From positions 3,482,556 through 3,546,555 of the forward strand of contig CAWGOF010000003.1 in the NCBI GenBank assembly GCA_963824225.1: a stretch of 64,000 nt of DNA, given 5' to 3'. The notes beneath the pieces were generated by a model. It had not been told where the DNA came from and searched no databases. It was given only the letters and a program-made list of their open reading frames with translations. The translations under genes were made by a program, and so were the position numbers. The DNA is from CAWGOF01 sp963824225. GTDB lineage: Bacteria > Acidobacteriota > Polarisedimenticolia > Polarisedimenticolales > Polarisedimenticolaceae. Below are positions 23,565 to 32,749 of the stretch, piece by piece (position 1 is the stretch's first letter; the number at the start of each line of letters is the position of its first letter).

Positions 23565-24893
23565 GTGCCGACTCGTCGGCGGTTCCTTGGCTCGATCGTC
23601 TATCCCGCGGCGGCGGCGTATGCGCTGCCCCAGTTGTCGATGGGATCGCTGTCCGGTCTCACACAGCAGCTCGCATCGATCGCCGGGACGCCCGCCGACA
23701 TCGCGCGCGACGAGGACTACTGGGCGCCGATCGTCCGCGCGTTCACGGTCGACGCGAGCGTCGTCAACCTGAACAACGGCGGCGTCTCGCCGTCGCCGGC
23801 GGTCGTGCAGGACGCGATGCGCCGGCACCTCGAGCTGTCGAACTCGATGCCGCCGCCGGTCTCGCTGTGGCAGGTGCTCGAGCCGCAGAAGGAGGGCGTG
23901 CGCGACCGCCTGGCCCGCCAATGGGGCGTCGACTCGGAGGAGATCGCGATCACGCGCAACGCATCCGAGAGCCTCGAGATCTGCCAGCTCGGCTTCGACC
24001 TGAAGCCCGGCGACGAGGTGCTCGTGCGACGCAGGACTACCCGCGCATGCTCACCGCCTTCCGCCAGCGCGAGCGGCGCGACGGCATCGTGCTGCGGCAG
24101 CTCAAGCTGCCGATCCCGGCCGAGGATCCGGCCGAGATCGTGCGCATCTACCGCGAGAGCATCACGCCCAAGACGCGGCTGATCCTCGTGAGCCACATGA
24201 TCAACATCACCGGCCAGATCCTGCCCGTGCGCGAGATCGTCGCGCTCGGCCGCAGGGTGCGGGACGCGGTCCGATCCCGGTGATCGTCGACGGCGCGCAC
24301 GCGCTCGCGCACTTCGAGTTCAACCTCGCCGACCTCGACTGCGACTACTACGGACGTCCCTGCACAAGTGGCTGTTCGCGCCGCACGGCACGGGGCTGCT
24401 CTACGTGCGGCGGGACAAGATCCGGGGGCTGTGGCCGCTCATCGCCGCAGAGGACAAGCAGAGCGACGACATCCGCAAGTTCGAGGAGATCGGCACGCAT
24501 CCGGCGGCGAACTTCCTCGCGATCGGCGAGGCGTTGACGTTCAACCAGTCGATCGGCCTGGAGCGCAAGGAAGCGCGCCTCGTCTACCTGCGCGACCGCT
24601 GGGCCAAGCGGCTCCTTGCCCACAAGAGCGGCCGCGTGCGGTTGCACACGAGCCTCAAGCCAGGCTTCGCCTGCGGCCTGGCCACGTTCCAGGTCGAGGG
24701 CCTCGACAGCGCCGCGCTCGCCGACTGGCTGTGGGGCAAGCACCGGATCCTGACCACTGCCATCAAGCACGACGAGTTCGAGGGTCTGCGCATCACGCCC
24801 AGCGTGTACACGACTCTCGAGCAGCTCGACCGGTTCTGCGAGCGCGTCGAGCAGGCGATCGAGCGCGGGCTGCCGAAGAAGGAGACGGCGTAG
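23565..24893 (+). pseudogene. Tat-exported class V aminotransferase, broken by three single-base deletions
   Basis: Would encode a PLP-dependent class V (IscS/CefD-like) aminotransferase of about 440 aa. It opens with a twin-arginine signal (TRRRFLGS) and runs in frame to DEVLVR near 24028. From there the coding frame moves at three places: near 24030 (TTQDYPR is restored by adding one base), near 24272 (adding one G restores GPIPVIVDGAHA) and near 24355 (adding one base restores GTSLHKWLFAPHGTGLLYV, with the PLP-binding Lys in HKW). The rest (to KKETA) is intact. Three missing bases return the gene to its first frame. Codons are otherwise undamaged, so the breaks are either recent or sequencing/assembly errors. 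Confidence 0.8.
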
Positions 24894-24898
24894 CGTTC

Positions 24899-25144
24899 CT
24901 ACGCTGGTGGGATTCCGCCCCAGATTAGAACGTCGGGGCACAGGTCGGCGCCGTTCGGCCAGACGACGGTCCCGCGATCCACACGCACCTGGGTGAACAC
25001 GCTGGGATCGCGCAGCGGCCCGAATAGCGGTCCGCAAAGAAACCTGCTCACGTCTCGCTCGACCGTGCGCCCATCGGTGAGGCCAAGCTCGAGTCGGTAG
25101 CCCGGAAGCGGCTTGACGGTTCGGATTCGAACGAGGATGCACAT
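24899..25144 (-). CDS. DUF2442 domain protein, second copy
   Basis: 81 aa of the same family as the gene at 1682: LELGLTDGRTVERDVSRF, F.QVRVDRGTVVWPNGADLCPDVL. ATG at 25142-25144, six bases after the stop of the DUF4160 gene, so the two are co-transcribed. DUF4160-DUF2442 pairs are widely predicted as toxin-antitoxin or host-defence modules but the biochemistry is unsettled. No operator palindrome is visible before this pair. Confidence 0.75.
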   Translation of the reverse strand: MCILVRIRTVKPLPGYRLELGLTDGRTVERDVSRFLCGPLFGPLRDPSVFTQVRVDRGTVVWPNGADLCPDVLIWGGIPPA

Positions 25145-25150
25145 GAAACC

Positions 25151-25411
25151 CTACTCTAGGGGCTCGATCGGGAATGGCGGACGATCTGAACGAGCGCGCT
25201 CCCAATCGACGAATAGCTCCTTGCGATGAAGGGCCGCCCATTCCAGAACGAGCCCCATCGCTCGGCGCGGAAGCCGTCCACGGATCAGCTTCAGCGTTTC
25301 GATCGCAATCAACGCCTCGTGCTCGGCATACGCGGCGTGGAAATGCGGTGGGCGATGGTCTCTGTAGTACATCGTGATCACGATCCCGAAAAACCGGCTG
25401 ATCTCCGGCAC
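25151..25411 (-). CDS. DUF4160 domain protein
   Basis: 86 aa with family hallmarks PEISRFFGIVITMYYRDHRPPHFHA at the start and LEWAALHRKELFVDWERA, then PIEPLE at the end. The GTG at 25409-25411 gives the usual family N-terminus; an in-frame GTG at 25439 would add ten residues. Directly upstream of the DUF2442 gene. The HFHA motif and small size recall small RNases, but activity is unproven. Intact counterpart of the relic at 1954-2055. Confidence 0.75.
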   Translation of the reverse strand: MPEISRFFGIVITMYYRDHRPPHFHAAYAEHEALIAIETLKLIRGRLPRRAMGLVLEWAALHRKELFVDWERARSDRPPFPIEPLE

Positions 25412-25542
25412 TGCGCCAGCCCGAATCTTTCGAGAAGGCACAGCCGGGACGCAGGTATTTTAGTGCTTCGTTCTGGGCCAGGCCGCGAGTGCTCGCACGG
25501 GGCGGTTTCGAAGCAACAACGGGAGCGCGACAGAACAACAGG

Positions 25543-25566
25543 ACCTGACCCCGAGACCTGACCCCA
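25543..25566. repeat. Tandem half copies of palindrome family A
   Basis: ACCTGACCCC-GAGACCTGACCCCA: two head-to-tail copies of the outer arm of the 5851 palindrome, followed by AGCGT. Almost the same string, also followed by AGCGT, occurs at 28727-28757. Confidence 0.8.
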
Positions 25567-25569
25567 GCG

Positions 25570-27609
25570 TCAGACCCCGTGTTTCGCCGGGTCCCACTTC
25601 AGGCCCAGCTCGCTCGGTGGGCCCATGTAGCCGAGGAGCGCTGAGGCCGCAACCACGGGCGGGCTCGCCAGGTACCCAAGCCCCCCCAGCCCCATGCGGT
25701 TCGTCCAGTTGCGGTTGAACGACGTGATCGCGACCTGCCCCTTGGTCAGAGCGTCCGGCCCCTGACCGAAGCACGGTCCGCACCAAGAGTCGCGGATCTC
25801 GGCGCCGACCGAGCGCAGCACGGCGGCGATCGACTCGCCGGCCAGGCGCGGGTCGGGGTTCTCGATCGCGTGCTTGACGCCGACCGAGCCGGGAAACACG
25901 ACGAAGTCGCGCGTCGCCCGGCGATGGCCGGCCTCGCGTGCCGCGCGCACCACGAGCGCGGCCTCGAGCAGGTCGTCGTAGCTTCCGTTCGTGCACGAGC
26001 CGATGTACGCCTTGTCGAACACGATGCGCTCGCGCGCGACTTCTTCCGCGGGGAACGCGTTCCCCGGACTGTAGGGCTTGGCGATCATCGGCTCGACGGC
26101 GGACAGATCGAGCGCCTCGTCGATCTCGTAGTGCGCGGATGCGCCCGGACGGATCGCGGGGTACGGGAGATCGTTCATCCCCTTGGCTCGATACCACGCG
26201 TAGGTCGTCTCGTCGGGAGCGAAGATCCCGTTCTGCGCCTCGGCCTCGGCCATCATGTTGCAGATCGTGTTTCGGTACGCGATCGGAAGCTGCCGGCCCT
26301 CGTCGACGAACTCGACCGACATGCCCTGCGACTGCGAGGCGCCCCAGCGCTCGAGCAAGCGCAGGACGATGTCCTTGCCCGTGACCCACGGGCGCAAGCT
26401 GCCGCGCAGGACGACGCGCCGTGCCCGGGCGAGCGTGAAGTACACGTAGCCCGTGGCCCAGCCGAAGCCGAGCGTGGTCGAGCCGACGCCGATCCCCACC
26501 GCACCGTAGGCCCCGTAGGCCCGGCTGTGCGAATCGGCGCCGGGGATGAACTGCCCGGGGACGACGAGCCCCTGCTCCGGGAAGTAGAAATGGAAGATCC
26601 CGTCTCCCGGCGTGGCGTAGTACGGCTTGGTCATGCCGTGGGCCCGGGCGAACGCGCGACCGATGCCGGTCTGGCGATCGTCGACGTCCTTGCCCGTGAA
26701 CACGAAATGGTCGTTCGCCACGGCGGCCTGGCGCGGATAGATCGTGTTGCCGCCCGTGATCTGGTTGAACGTGTGGATCGCGAACGGTGCCGTGCCGTCC
26801 GATGCCGGCAAGAGATCGGCGTAGACCCGCAGCGTCGTCCCGGGGCGCACGTCCGCGTCCTTGTCCACGCGGTGGGCCCACACGATCTGCTCGGTCGTGG
26901 TCAGCCGCGCGGCCACAGAATCGCTCGGCCACTCGATGCGCGGGATCGTCACGACCGACGTCGCGAGCTCGCGCCGGCCGGTCGAGAAGATCCCACCGGT
27001 GCGCCGGATCTCGTCTTCCTTGGCCGAGAGCGGGACCGGGTTGTAGGCTTTGCCGCGGCTCTCGTTCGTCAGCTTCCGCGTCTCGGGATCGAACGCGAAG
27101 AGATCGCCATCCTGTGCGTCGGCCACCGCGTCCGGGCACTGCACGACGTGCAGGCCGAGGTTCAGCGCGTTTCGGCGGAAGATGTCGCCCATGTTGTGGC
27201 CACACACGACCACGAGCTCGAGCCCGACCTCCTCGGCGACGCCCTTCAATCCCGCCGGGCTCATCTCGCGCGACGAGCCGATGGCGAACCGATCGCCGGC
27301 GATCAGGAACGTCTGGCCCGAGTGCACGCGCTTGCGGAAGTCGGGCATCAAGTAGCGGAACGAGCCCTCTTTCCACCTGGCGTCGAGCGAGTCGAGGCTC
27401 TCCGACACGCAGTCGGACGCCGGCGTGATCTGGTCCGTGTCGATCGCGTCGAGCTTGGCCCCCGGGCGCTTGGGATCCCAGAAGATCAGCGCCTTTCCGC
27501 GCACGGTCCGGGCCGTCGTCTGTGGCGTCGCCGCAACGGGCTCGGCGTGACGGGCCGCGAAATCGGGGGCCACGCCAGCCTTCAGGTGCGCGGGCTCGAT
27601 CGTGTGCAT
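25570..27609 (-). CDS. Domain-permuted aconitase-family hydratase (LeuD-like domain first)
   Basis: 679 aa member of the aconitase / 3-isopropylmalate dehydratase superfamily, using a [4Fe-4S] cluster to move a hydroxyl group on a carboxylic acid. The small swivel domain comes first (about residues 35-200: DRFAIGSSREMSP...VVVCGHNMGDIFRRNALNLGLHVV), followed by the large LeuC-like domain with GADSHSR, cluster Cys motifs YIGSCTNG and WCGPCFG, and an RNW..RMG motif. In usual aconitases the swivel domain is last. ATG at 27607-27609 is preceded by AGAGGAG. It may act as aconitase, isopropylmalate or homoaconitate hydratase; no pathway genes are adjacent to decide. Confidence 0.85.
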   Translation of the reverse strand: MHTIEPAHLKAGVAPDFAARHAEPVAATPQTTARTVRGKALIFWDPKRPGAKLDAIDTDQITPASDCVSESLDSLDARWKEGSFRYLMPDFRKRVHSGQTFLIAGDRFAIGSSREMSPAGLKGVAEEVGLELVVVCGHNMGDIFRRNALNLGLHVVQCPDAVADAQDGDLFAFDPETRKLTNESRGKAYNPVPLSAKEDEIRRTGGIFSTGRRELATSVVTIPRIEWPSDSVAARLTTTEQIVWAHRVDKDADVRPGTTLRVYADLLPASDGTAPFAIHTFNQITGGNTIYPRQAAVANDHFVFTGKDVDDRQTGIGRAFARAHGMTKPYYATPGDGIFHFYFPEQGLVVPGQFIPGADSHSRAYGAYGAVGIGVGSTTLGFGWATGYVYFTLARARRVVLRGSLRPWVTGKDIVLRLLERWGASQSQGMSVEFVDEGRQLPIAYRNTICNMMAEAEAQNGIFAPDETTYAWYRAKGMNDLPYPAIRPGASAHYEIDEALDLSAVEPMIAKPYSPGNAFPAEEVARERIVFDKAYIGSCTNGSYDDLLEAALVVRAAREAGHRRATRDFVVFPGSVGVKHAIENPDPRLAGESIAAVLRSVGAEIRDSWCGPCFGQGPDALTKGQVAITSFNRNWTNRMGLGGLGYLASPPVVAASALLGYMGPPSELGLKWDPAKHGV

Positions 27610-27692
27610 CCGTCTCCTCTGCCCCTGGCATGGTCGCACAACGAGACGCGGGGTTCCAAGCGCACTAGACTGGGACCGATCGGAGGGAGCCG

Positions 27693-28241
27693 ATGAAGCG
27701 ACACGGTTCGATCGTTCTGGCCGCCGTGCTGATGGCCATGGTCGTGGCGGGTGCCGCCGACCGACCCACGCCACCCGCTGGGTTCTCCTGGCAGGAGGTC
27801 CCGGAGGTGAAGGCCGCGCTCCTCAAGCCCGACGGCTGGCACTTCGGGCAATCGGCGAAGGGCGATGAGTTCACCGCCCACATCACGCAGGAAGACGTCG
27901 AGAAGGAGGGGCGGTTCCGCACAGGGCTCGTCATGAACGTCTTCTTGAAGTCGAAGCCCGGGACGGCCGTCGAATATGCCGGCGCGTTCATCGCCAAGCT
28001 CGCGGAGGGTGAGGGAGCGCAGATCTACGCCCGGAAGGTCGGTCCGTTCGAGACGTTCGGGTGTCGAGTCCACCGGCCCGGACCGGGTGAGCCGGCCCTG
28101 ACCCACAATCTCATCGTCGCGAATCCGAAGACCGGCACGATCTACCTGTTCATCTTCAAGGCGCCCCAGGCGAGCTGGGACGAGGCCTGGCTCAAGGGCG
28201 AGGAGATCATGAAGCAGATGGCGATCGACGACGAGCTGTGA
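27693..28241 (+). CDS. Exported protein of unknown function, 182 aa
   Basis: Signal peptide MKRHGSIVLAAVLMAMVVAGA followed by a soluble domain (FSWQEVPEVKAALLKPDGWHF, EFTAHITQEDVEKEGRFRTGLVMNVF, LFIFKAPQASWDEAWLKGEEIM). The pattern (a strand with PDGWHF, then a hydrophobic strand, and an alpha-helix ending in W.D..W) resembles small periplasmic PsbP/DUF1795-like folds, but I make no firm assignment. ATG with GGAGGGAGCCG upstream. Divergent from the aconitase. Confidence 0.65.
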   Translation: MKRHGSIVLAAVLMAMVVAGAADRPTPPAGFSWQEVPEVKAALLKPDGWHFGQSAKGDEFTAHITQEDVEKEGRFRTGLVMNVFLKSKPGTAVEYAGAFIAKLAEGEGAQIYARKVGPFETFGCRVHRPGPGEPALTHNLIVANPKTGTIYLFIFKAPQASWDEAWLKGEEIMKQMAIDDEL

Positions 28242-28245
28242 GGCG

Positions 28246-28748
28246 GTGTTCGACGCTCAGCCCTCGCTCGCGGGCTCGCTCGTCAAGCTTCGACCGCTCC
28301 GTCCGGACGACTATGACCAGCTCCACGCCGTCGCTTCCGATCCGTTGATCTGGGAGCAGCATCCATCGCGGAACCGCCATCAGGCATCCCAGTTTCGGAC
28401 GTTCTTCGACGAGTCCCTGGCTTCGGGCGGCGCGTTGCTGGTGCTCGACGCCGTGACCGACGAAGTGATCGGCTCATCACGCAGGTCGAGATCGGATGGA
28501 CCTTCCTGGCCCGCTCCCGCTGGGGCGGACACCACAACGCAGAGCTGAAGCAGCTCGTGCTGGGCCACGCGTTCCGGTTCGTGCGCTCGGTCGTGTTCTT
28601 CGTCGGTCGAGAGAACATCCGATCGCAGCGGTCGGTCGACAAGATCGGCGGCGTTCTCGAAACCGCGTCCGACGAGGCCGATCGGCTCGTCTATCGCATC
28701 ACGGCGTCGACGTTCGCCCGGAAACCGAGACCTGACCCCGAGACCTGA
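28246..28748 (+). pseudogene. GNAT acetyltransferase broken by an internal deletion
   Basis: The first part (28246-28485: LVKLRPLRPDDYDQLHAVASDPLIWEQHP...LVLDAVTDEVIGSS) and the later part in another frame (from about 28487: VEIGWTFLARSRWGGHHNAELKQLVLGHAFRFV...NIRSQRSVDKIGGV) together make one RimJ/RimL-type acetyltransferase. The stretch that normally holds GSSRF..YD.A..E before EIGWTFLA is shortened, and the frame changes at the join. The 3' end runs into tandem half copies of palindrome A, which supply the last residues and the stop. Inactive as it stands unless the break is an assembly error. Confidence 0.7.
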
Positions 28749-28752
28749 CCCC
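28727..28752. repeat. Tandem half copies of palindrome family A
   Basis: GAGACCTGACCCC twice in a row, then CCAGCGT, nearly identical to 25543-25571. It covers the 3' end of the broken acetyltransferase and precedes the next gene's ATG by 18 bases. Confidence 0.8.
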
Positions 28753-28770
28753 CAGCGTATAGTCGACGGC

Positions 28771-30552
<1,782 letters not shown>

Positions 30553-30559
30553 GTAGGGC

Positions 30560-31318
30560 ATGGGGTCACGATGGCTTCTGATCGCCATCGGCGCGGTCCT
30601 GGCCCTCGCGAGTGGCGTTTTCCTCGTCCAATCCGCCCGTGGGGCGTTCGTCGCCGCGATCAGCGCGCCACCTGTCCTGGCGATCGGCCTCGCCGTCCTG
30701 TCCCTCGCCGTCTGCCTGATCAAGAGACGCACGGCTGCCGCTCCGCGCGGCATCCTCGCCATGCTCGCCATCGGCCTGGCGATCGGCGGCTTGATCGCGC
30801 ACGGTCGTGTCCTGGACAAGCTCCGGGACGCCGCGGAGCAGCCGGCAAAGCGTGCGTTGCTCGGTCGCCCTGCACCCTCCCTGCGTTGGAATCACGCGTT
30901 CAATGTGCCGCCCGAGAGCACCCACCTACCCGCCGCAGGCCGGACGACGCTCATCGACTTCTGGGCCACCTGGTGCTCGCCGTGCAAGGAGCACATGCCC
31001 AAGCTCGAGGAGCTGTACCGGGAACGAAGCGCGCAGGGGCTCGACGTGATCGGCGTCACGACGTTCTACGGACAGGACCGGTCACCCGAGGGACGCAACG
31101 CCGAGCTGCAGGAGATCCGGGCGTTCCTCGAGCGCCACGGGATCACCTATCCGGTCGTCATGGCCGAAGACGATGGCAACCACCAGGCGTTCCACGTCGC
31201 GGCACATCCCACGTCGGTGCTGGTCGACCGGCAGGGTAGGGTGATCGACTACGGTACGGGGATCGAGGGGTTCGAGACCGCGAGCGGCCGGGCCATCACG
31301 AGCCTCGAGCAGCGATAG
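30560..31318 (+). CDS. TlpA/ResA-like membrane thioredoxin
   Basis: 252 aa. Three hydrophobic segments (about 5-25, 32-52, 62-85) followed by a thioredoxin-like domain facing the periplasm: IDFWATWCSPCKEHMPKLEELY with the redox Cys pair CSPC, and cis-Pro near HVAAHPTSVLVDRQG. The family reduces or oxidises partner proteins, for instance in cytochrome c maturation. ATG at 30560 is seven bases after the previous stop; likely one operon with the PQQ-like gene. Later in the same direction a selenoprotein with a related fold is found. Confidence 0.85.
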   Translation: MGSRWLLIAIGAVLALASGVFLVQSARGAFVAAISAPPVLAIGLAVLSLAVCLIKRRTAAAPRGILAMLAIGLAIGGLIAHGRVLDKLRDAAEQPAKRALLGRPAPSLRWNHAFNVPPESTHLPAAGRTTLIDFWATWCSPCKEHMPKLEELYRERSAQGLDVIGVTTFYGQDRSPEGRNAELQEIRAFLERHGITYPVVMAEDDGNHQAFHVAAHPTSVLVDRQGRVIDYGTGIEGFETASGRAITSLEQR

Positions 31319-31405
31319 CTACGACTGCCGTTCGCCGTCCCGCGCGCTCAGAAGTACGCTAGCCTCGAGGCGCCCGCTGACCCGACGAAAGGAGACGAAC
31401 CCGCG

Positions 31406-31609
31406 ATGGCCACGAAGCTCGACAAGCCGCTGAAGCGCGAGCTCGACGTCGACGGCGAGCCGTACATGCTCACGATCGCACCCGACGGCCTGAAGCTCGT
31501 GCCCAAGGGCAAGCGTCTGGGCCACGAGGTGACGTGGAAGGACCTCCTCAGCGGCCAGACTGCGCTTGCGGCCGCTCTCGACGCGTCGTTGAAGAAGCCC
31601 AACGGATGA
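31406..31609 (+). CDS. Small protein of unknown function, 67 aa
   Basis: Short soluble protein (LDKPLKRELDVDGEPYMLTIAPDGLKLVPKGKRLGHEVTWKDLLSGQTALAAAL). It has AAAGGAG upstream of the ATG at 31406. The pattern of a beta hairpin with YMLTIAP..LKL, then WKDLLSG, is seen in small conserved proteins of unknown function. Its stop overlaps the acetyltransferase start (ATGA at 31606-31609), so the two are coupled. Confidence 0.65.
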   Translation: MATKLDKPLKRELDVDGEPYMLTIAPDGLKLVPKGKRLGHEVTWKDLLSGQTALAAALDASLKKPNG

Positions 31610-32109
31610 TCGAGGTTCGGGCGGAGACGCCGTCCGATCACGACTCGGTTCGGGAGGTGAACCGCCTTGCGTTCGAGGGCGCGGGCGAGGCCGCGCTCGT
31701 CGACGCGGTGCGCGGGACGCCGCGGACGATCGCGCTCGTCGCGACCGCCGGCACGACCGTGGTCGGTCACATCCTGTTCAGCCCCGTCGAGATCGAGGGC
31801 GGTTCTTCGATCGCCGCGGTCGGCCTCGGACCGATGGCCGTCCTTCCGGAACATCAGCGTCGGGGCGTCGGAACGAGCCTCGTAGGACGGGGGCTCGAGG
31901 AGTGCGGCAAGCTGGCCTACGAGCTGGTCGTGGTCGTCGGCCACCCGACGTACTACCCGCGCTTCGGCTTCGTCCGTGCGAGCACGCTCGGGTTGCGGTG
32001 CGAATTCGAGGCCCCGGACGAAGCGTTCCTGGCTCTGCCGTTGCGCTCCGTGCCGTCGCGCATCGAGGGGATCGTTCGCTACCTTCCGCAGTTCCGCGAG
32101 ATCGGTTAG
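31606..32109 (+). CDS. GNAT-family N-acetyltransferase (YhbS-like)
   Basis: 167 aa. Full GNAT core: IEVRAETPSDHDSVREVNRLAF at the start, GHILFSPVEIEG, LGPMAVLPEHQRRGVGTSLVGRGLE with the acetyl-CoA loop QRRGVG, then LVVVVGHPTYYPRFGFVRA. The GHP.YYPRFGF motif is the signature of YhbS-type acetyltransferases, whose targets are largely unknown. Coupled with the 67-aa gene; thirteen bases before the selenoprotein ATG. Confidence 0.92.
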   Translation: MIEVRAETPSDHDSVREVNRLAFEGAGEAALVDAVRGTPRTIALVATAGTTVVGHILFSPVEIEGGSSIAAVGLGPMAVLPEHQRRGVGTSLVGRGLEECGKLAYELVVVVGHPTYYPRFGFVRASTLGLRCEFEAPDEAFLALPLRSVPSRIEGIVRYLPQFREIG

Positions 32110-32122
32110 GCTGACGCTTCCC

Positions 32123-32749
32123 ATGAGCAACCGGCGGGTCCTCACGATCCTCGCGATCGCTCTCGCCTCGGGCGCCCTGTGGATCGCGTGGCTCAAGACC
32201 GCGCCACGCCGCGTGCCCGAGGGCCAGGCCGCGCTCGCGCGGCTCGACGCGACGTCGCTCGACACGCTGCGCGACGCGTTCAACGCCGACGCGGAGGCGG
32301 TGCGGATCCTCGTGCTGCTCTCCCCGACGTGAGGCACGTGCGTGCGGGGGGCCTCCGCACTCCAGCCGATCCTCGACGCGTCGCCCGAAGCGCCGATCCG
32401 CGCGCTCGTCGTCTGGGAGCCGGTGATCTGGAGCGACGTCGCGCCGCCCACCTCGAGCGTGCTGGCGCTGCTACGCGATCGCCGGGCCCGGCAGTTCTGG
32501 GATCCCGACCGCTCGCTGTCGCAGGATATCGTGCGCTCGATCAACAGCGAGCCCGGACGCTACGGGTTCGATGCGCCGCTCGCCGAGGAGTTCATCGTGT
32601 GGGACGTCGTCGCCGTATTCCCGCCCGGCGCGGTCTGGAACGACGGCGACCTTCCCGTGCCCACGTACTACGATGGTCCGGTGGCGTATCGAACGGAGCC
32701 GCTCGCGCGGGCGGTCGCCCGGGCGCTCGGTGCGGGGGGTGCTTCATGA
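32123..32749 (+). CDS. Thioredoxin-like selenoprotein with U-x-x-C motif
   Basis: One frame from ATG 32123 to the stop at 32747-32749, interrupted only by a TGA at 32330-32332. Reading it as selenocysteine gives 208 aa with LLSPT-U-GTC-VRGA at residue 70: a U-x-x-C redox motif at the site where thioredoxin folds carry C-x-x-C. N-terminal membrane anchor at about residues 7-24, then a redox domain with VVWEPVIWSD and DPDRSLSQDI. A hairpin nine bases after the UGA fits a bacterial SECIS. The same window encodes SelD. The stop overlaps the M49-like gene start (ATGA), which supports reading through. Gene callers will split it or call it a pseudogene. I know of redox proteins with C in this place; no function is established. 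Confidence 0.85.
32342..32360 (+). promoter_or_regulatory. Candidate SECIS hairpin of the thioredoxin-like selenoprotein
   Basis: GUGCGG (32342-32347) pairs with CCGCAC (32355-32360); a G-U pair may extend it, leaving a GGGCC loop. It begins nine bases after the UGA, close to the eleven-base spacing and G-rich apical loop of E. coli fdhF SECIS that SelB binds. Confidence 0.6.

Noticed and set aside
24265..24290. In-frame TGA in the aminotransferase as a further selenocysteine codon
   Set aside because: Adding one base restores the family sequence GPIPVIVDGAHA; the TGA arises from the frameshift and is not at a redox or catalytic site.
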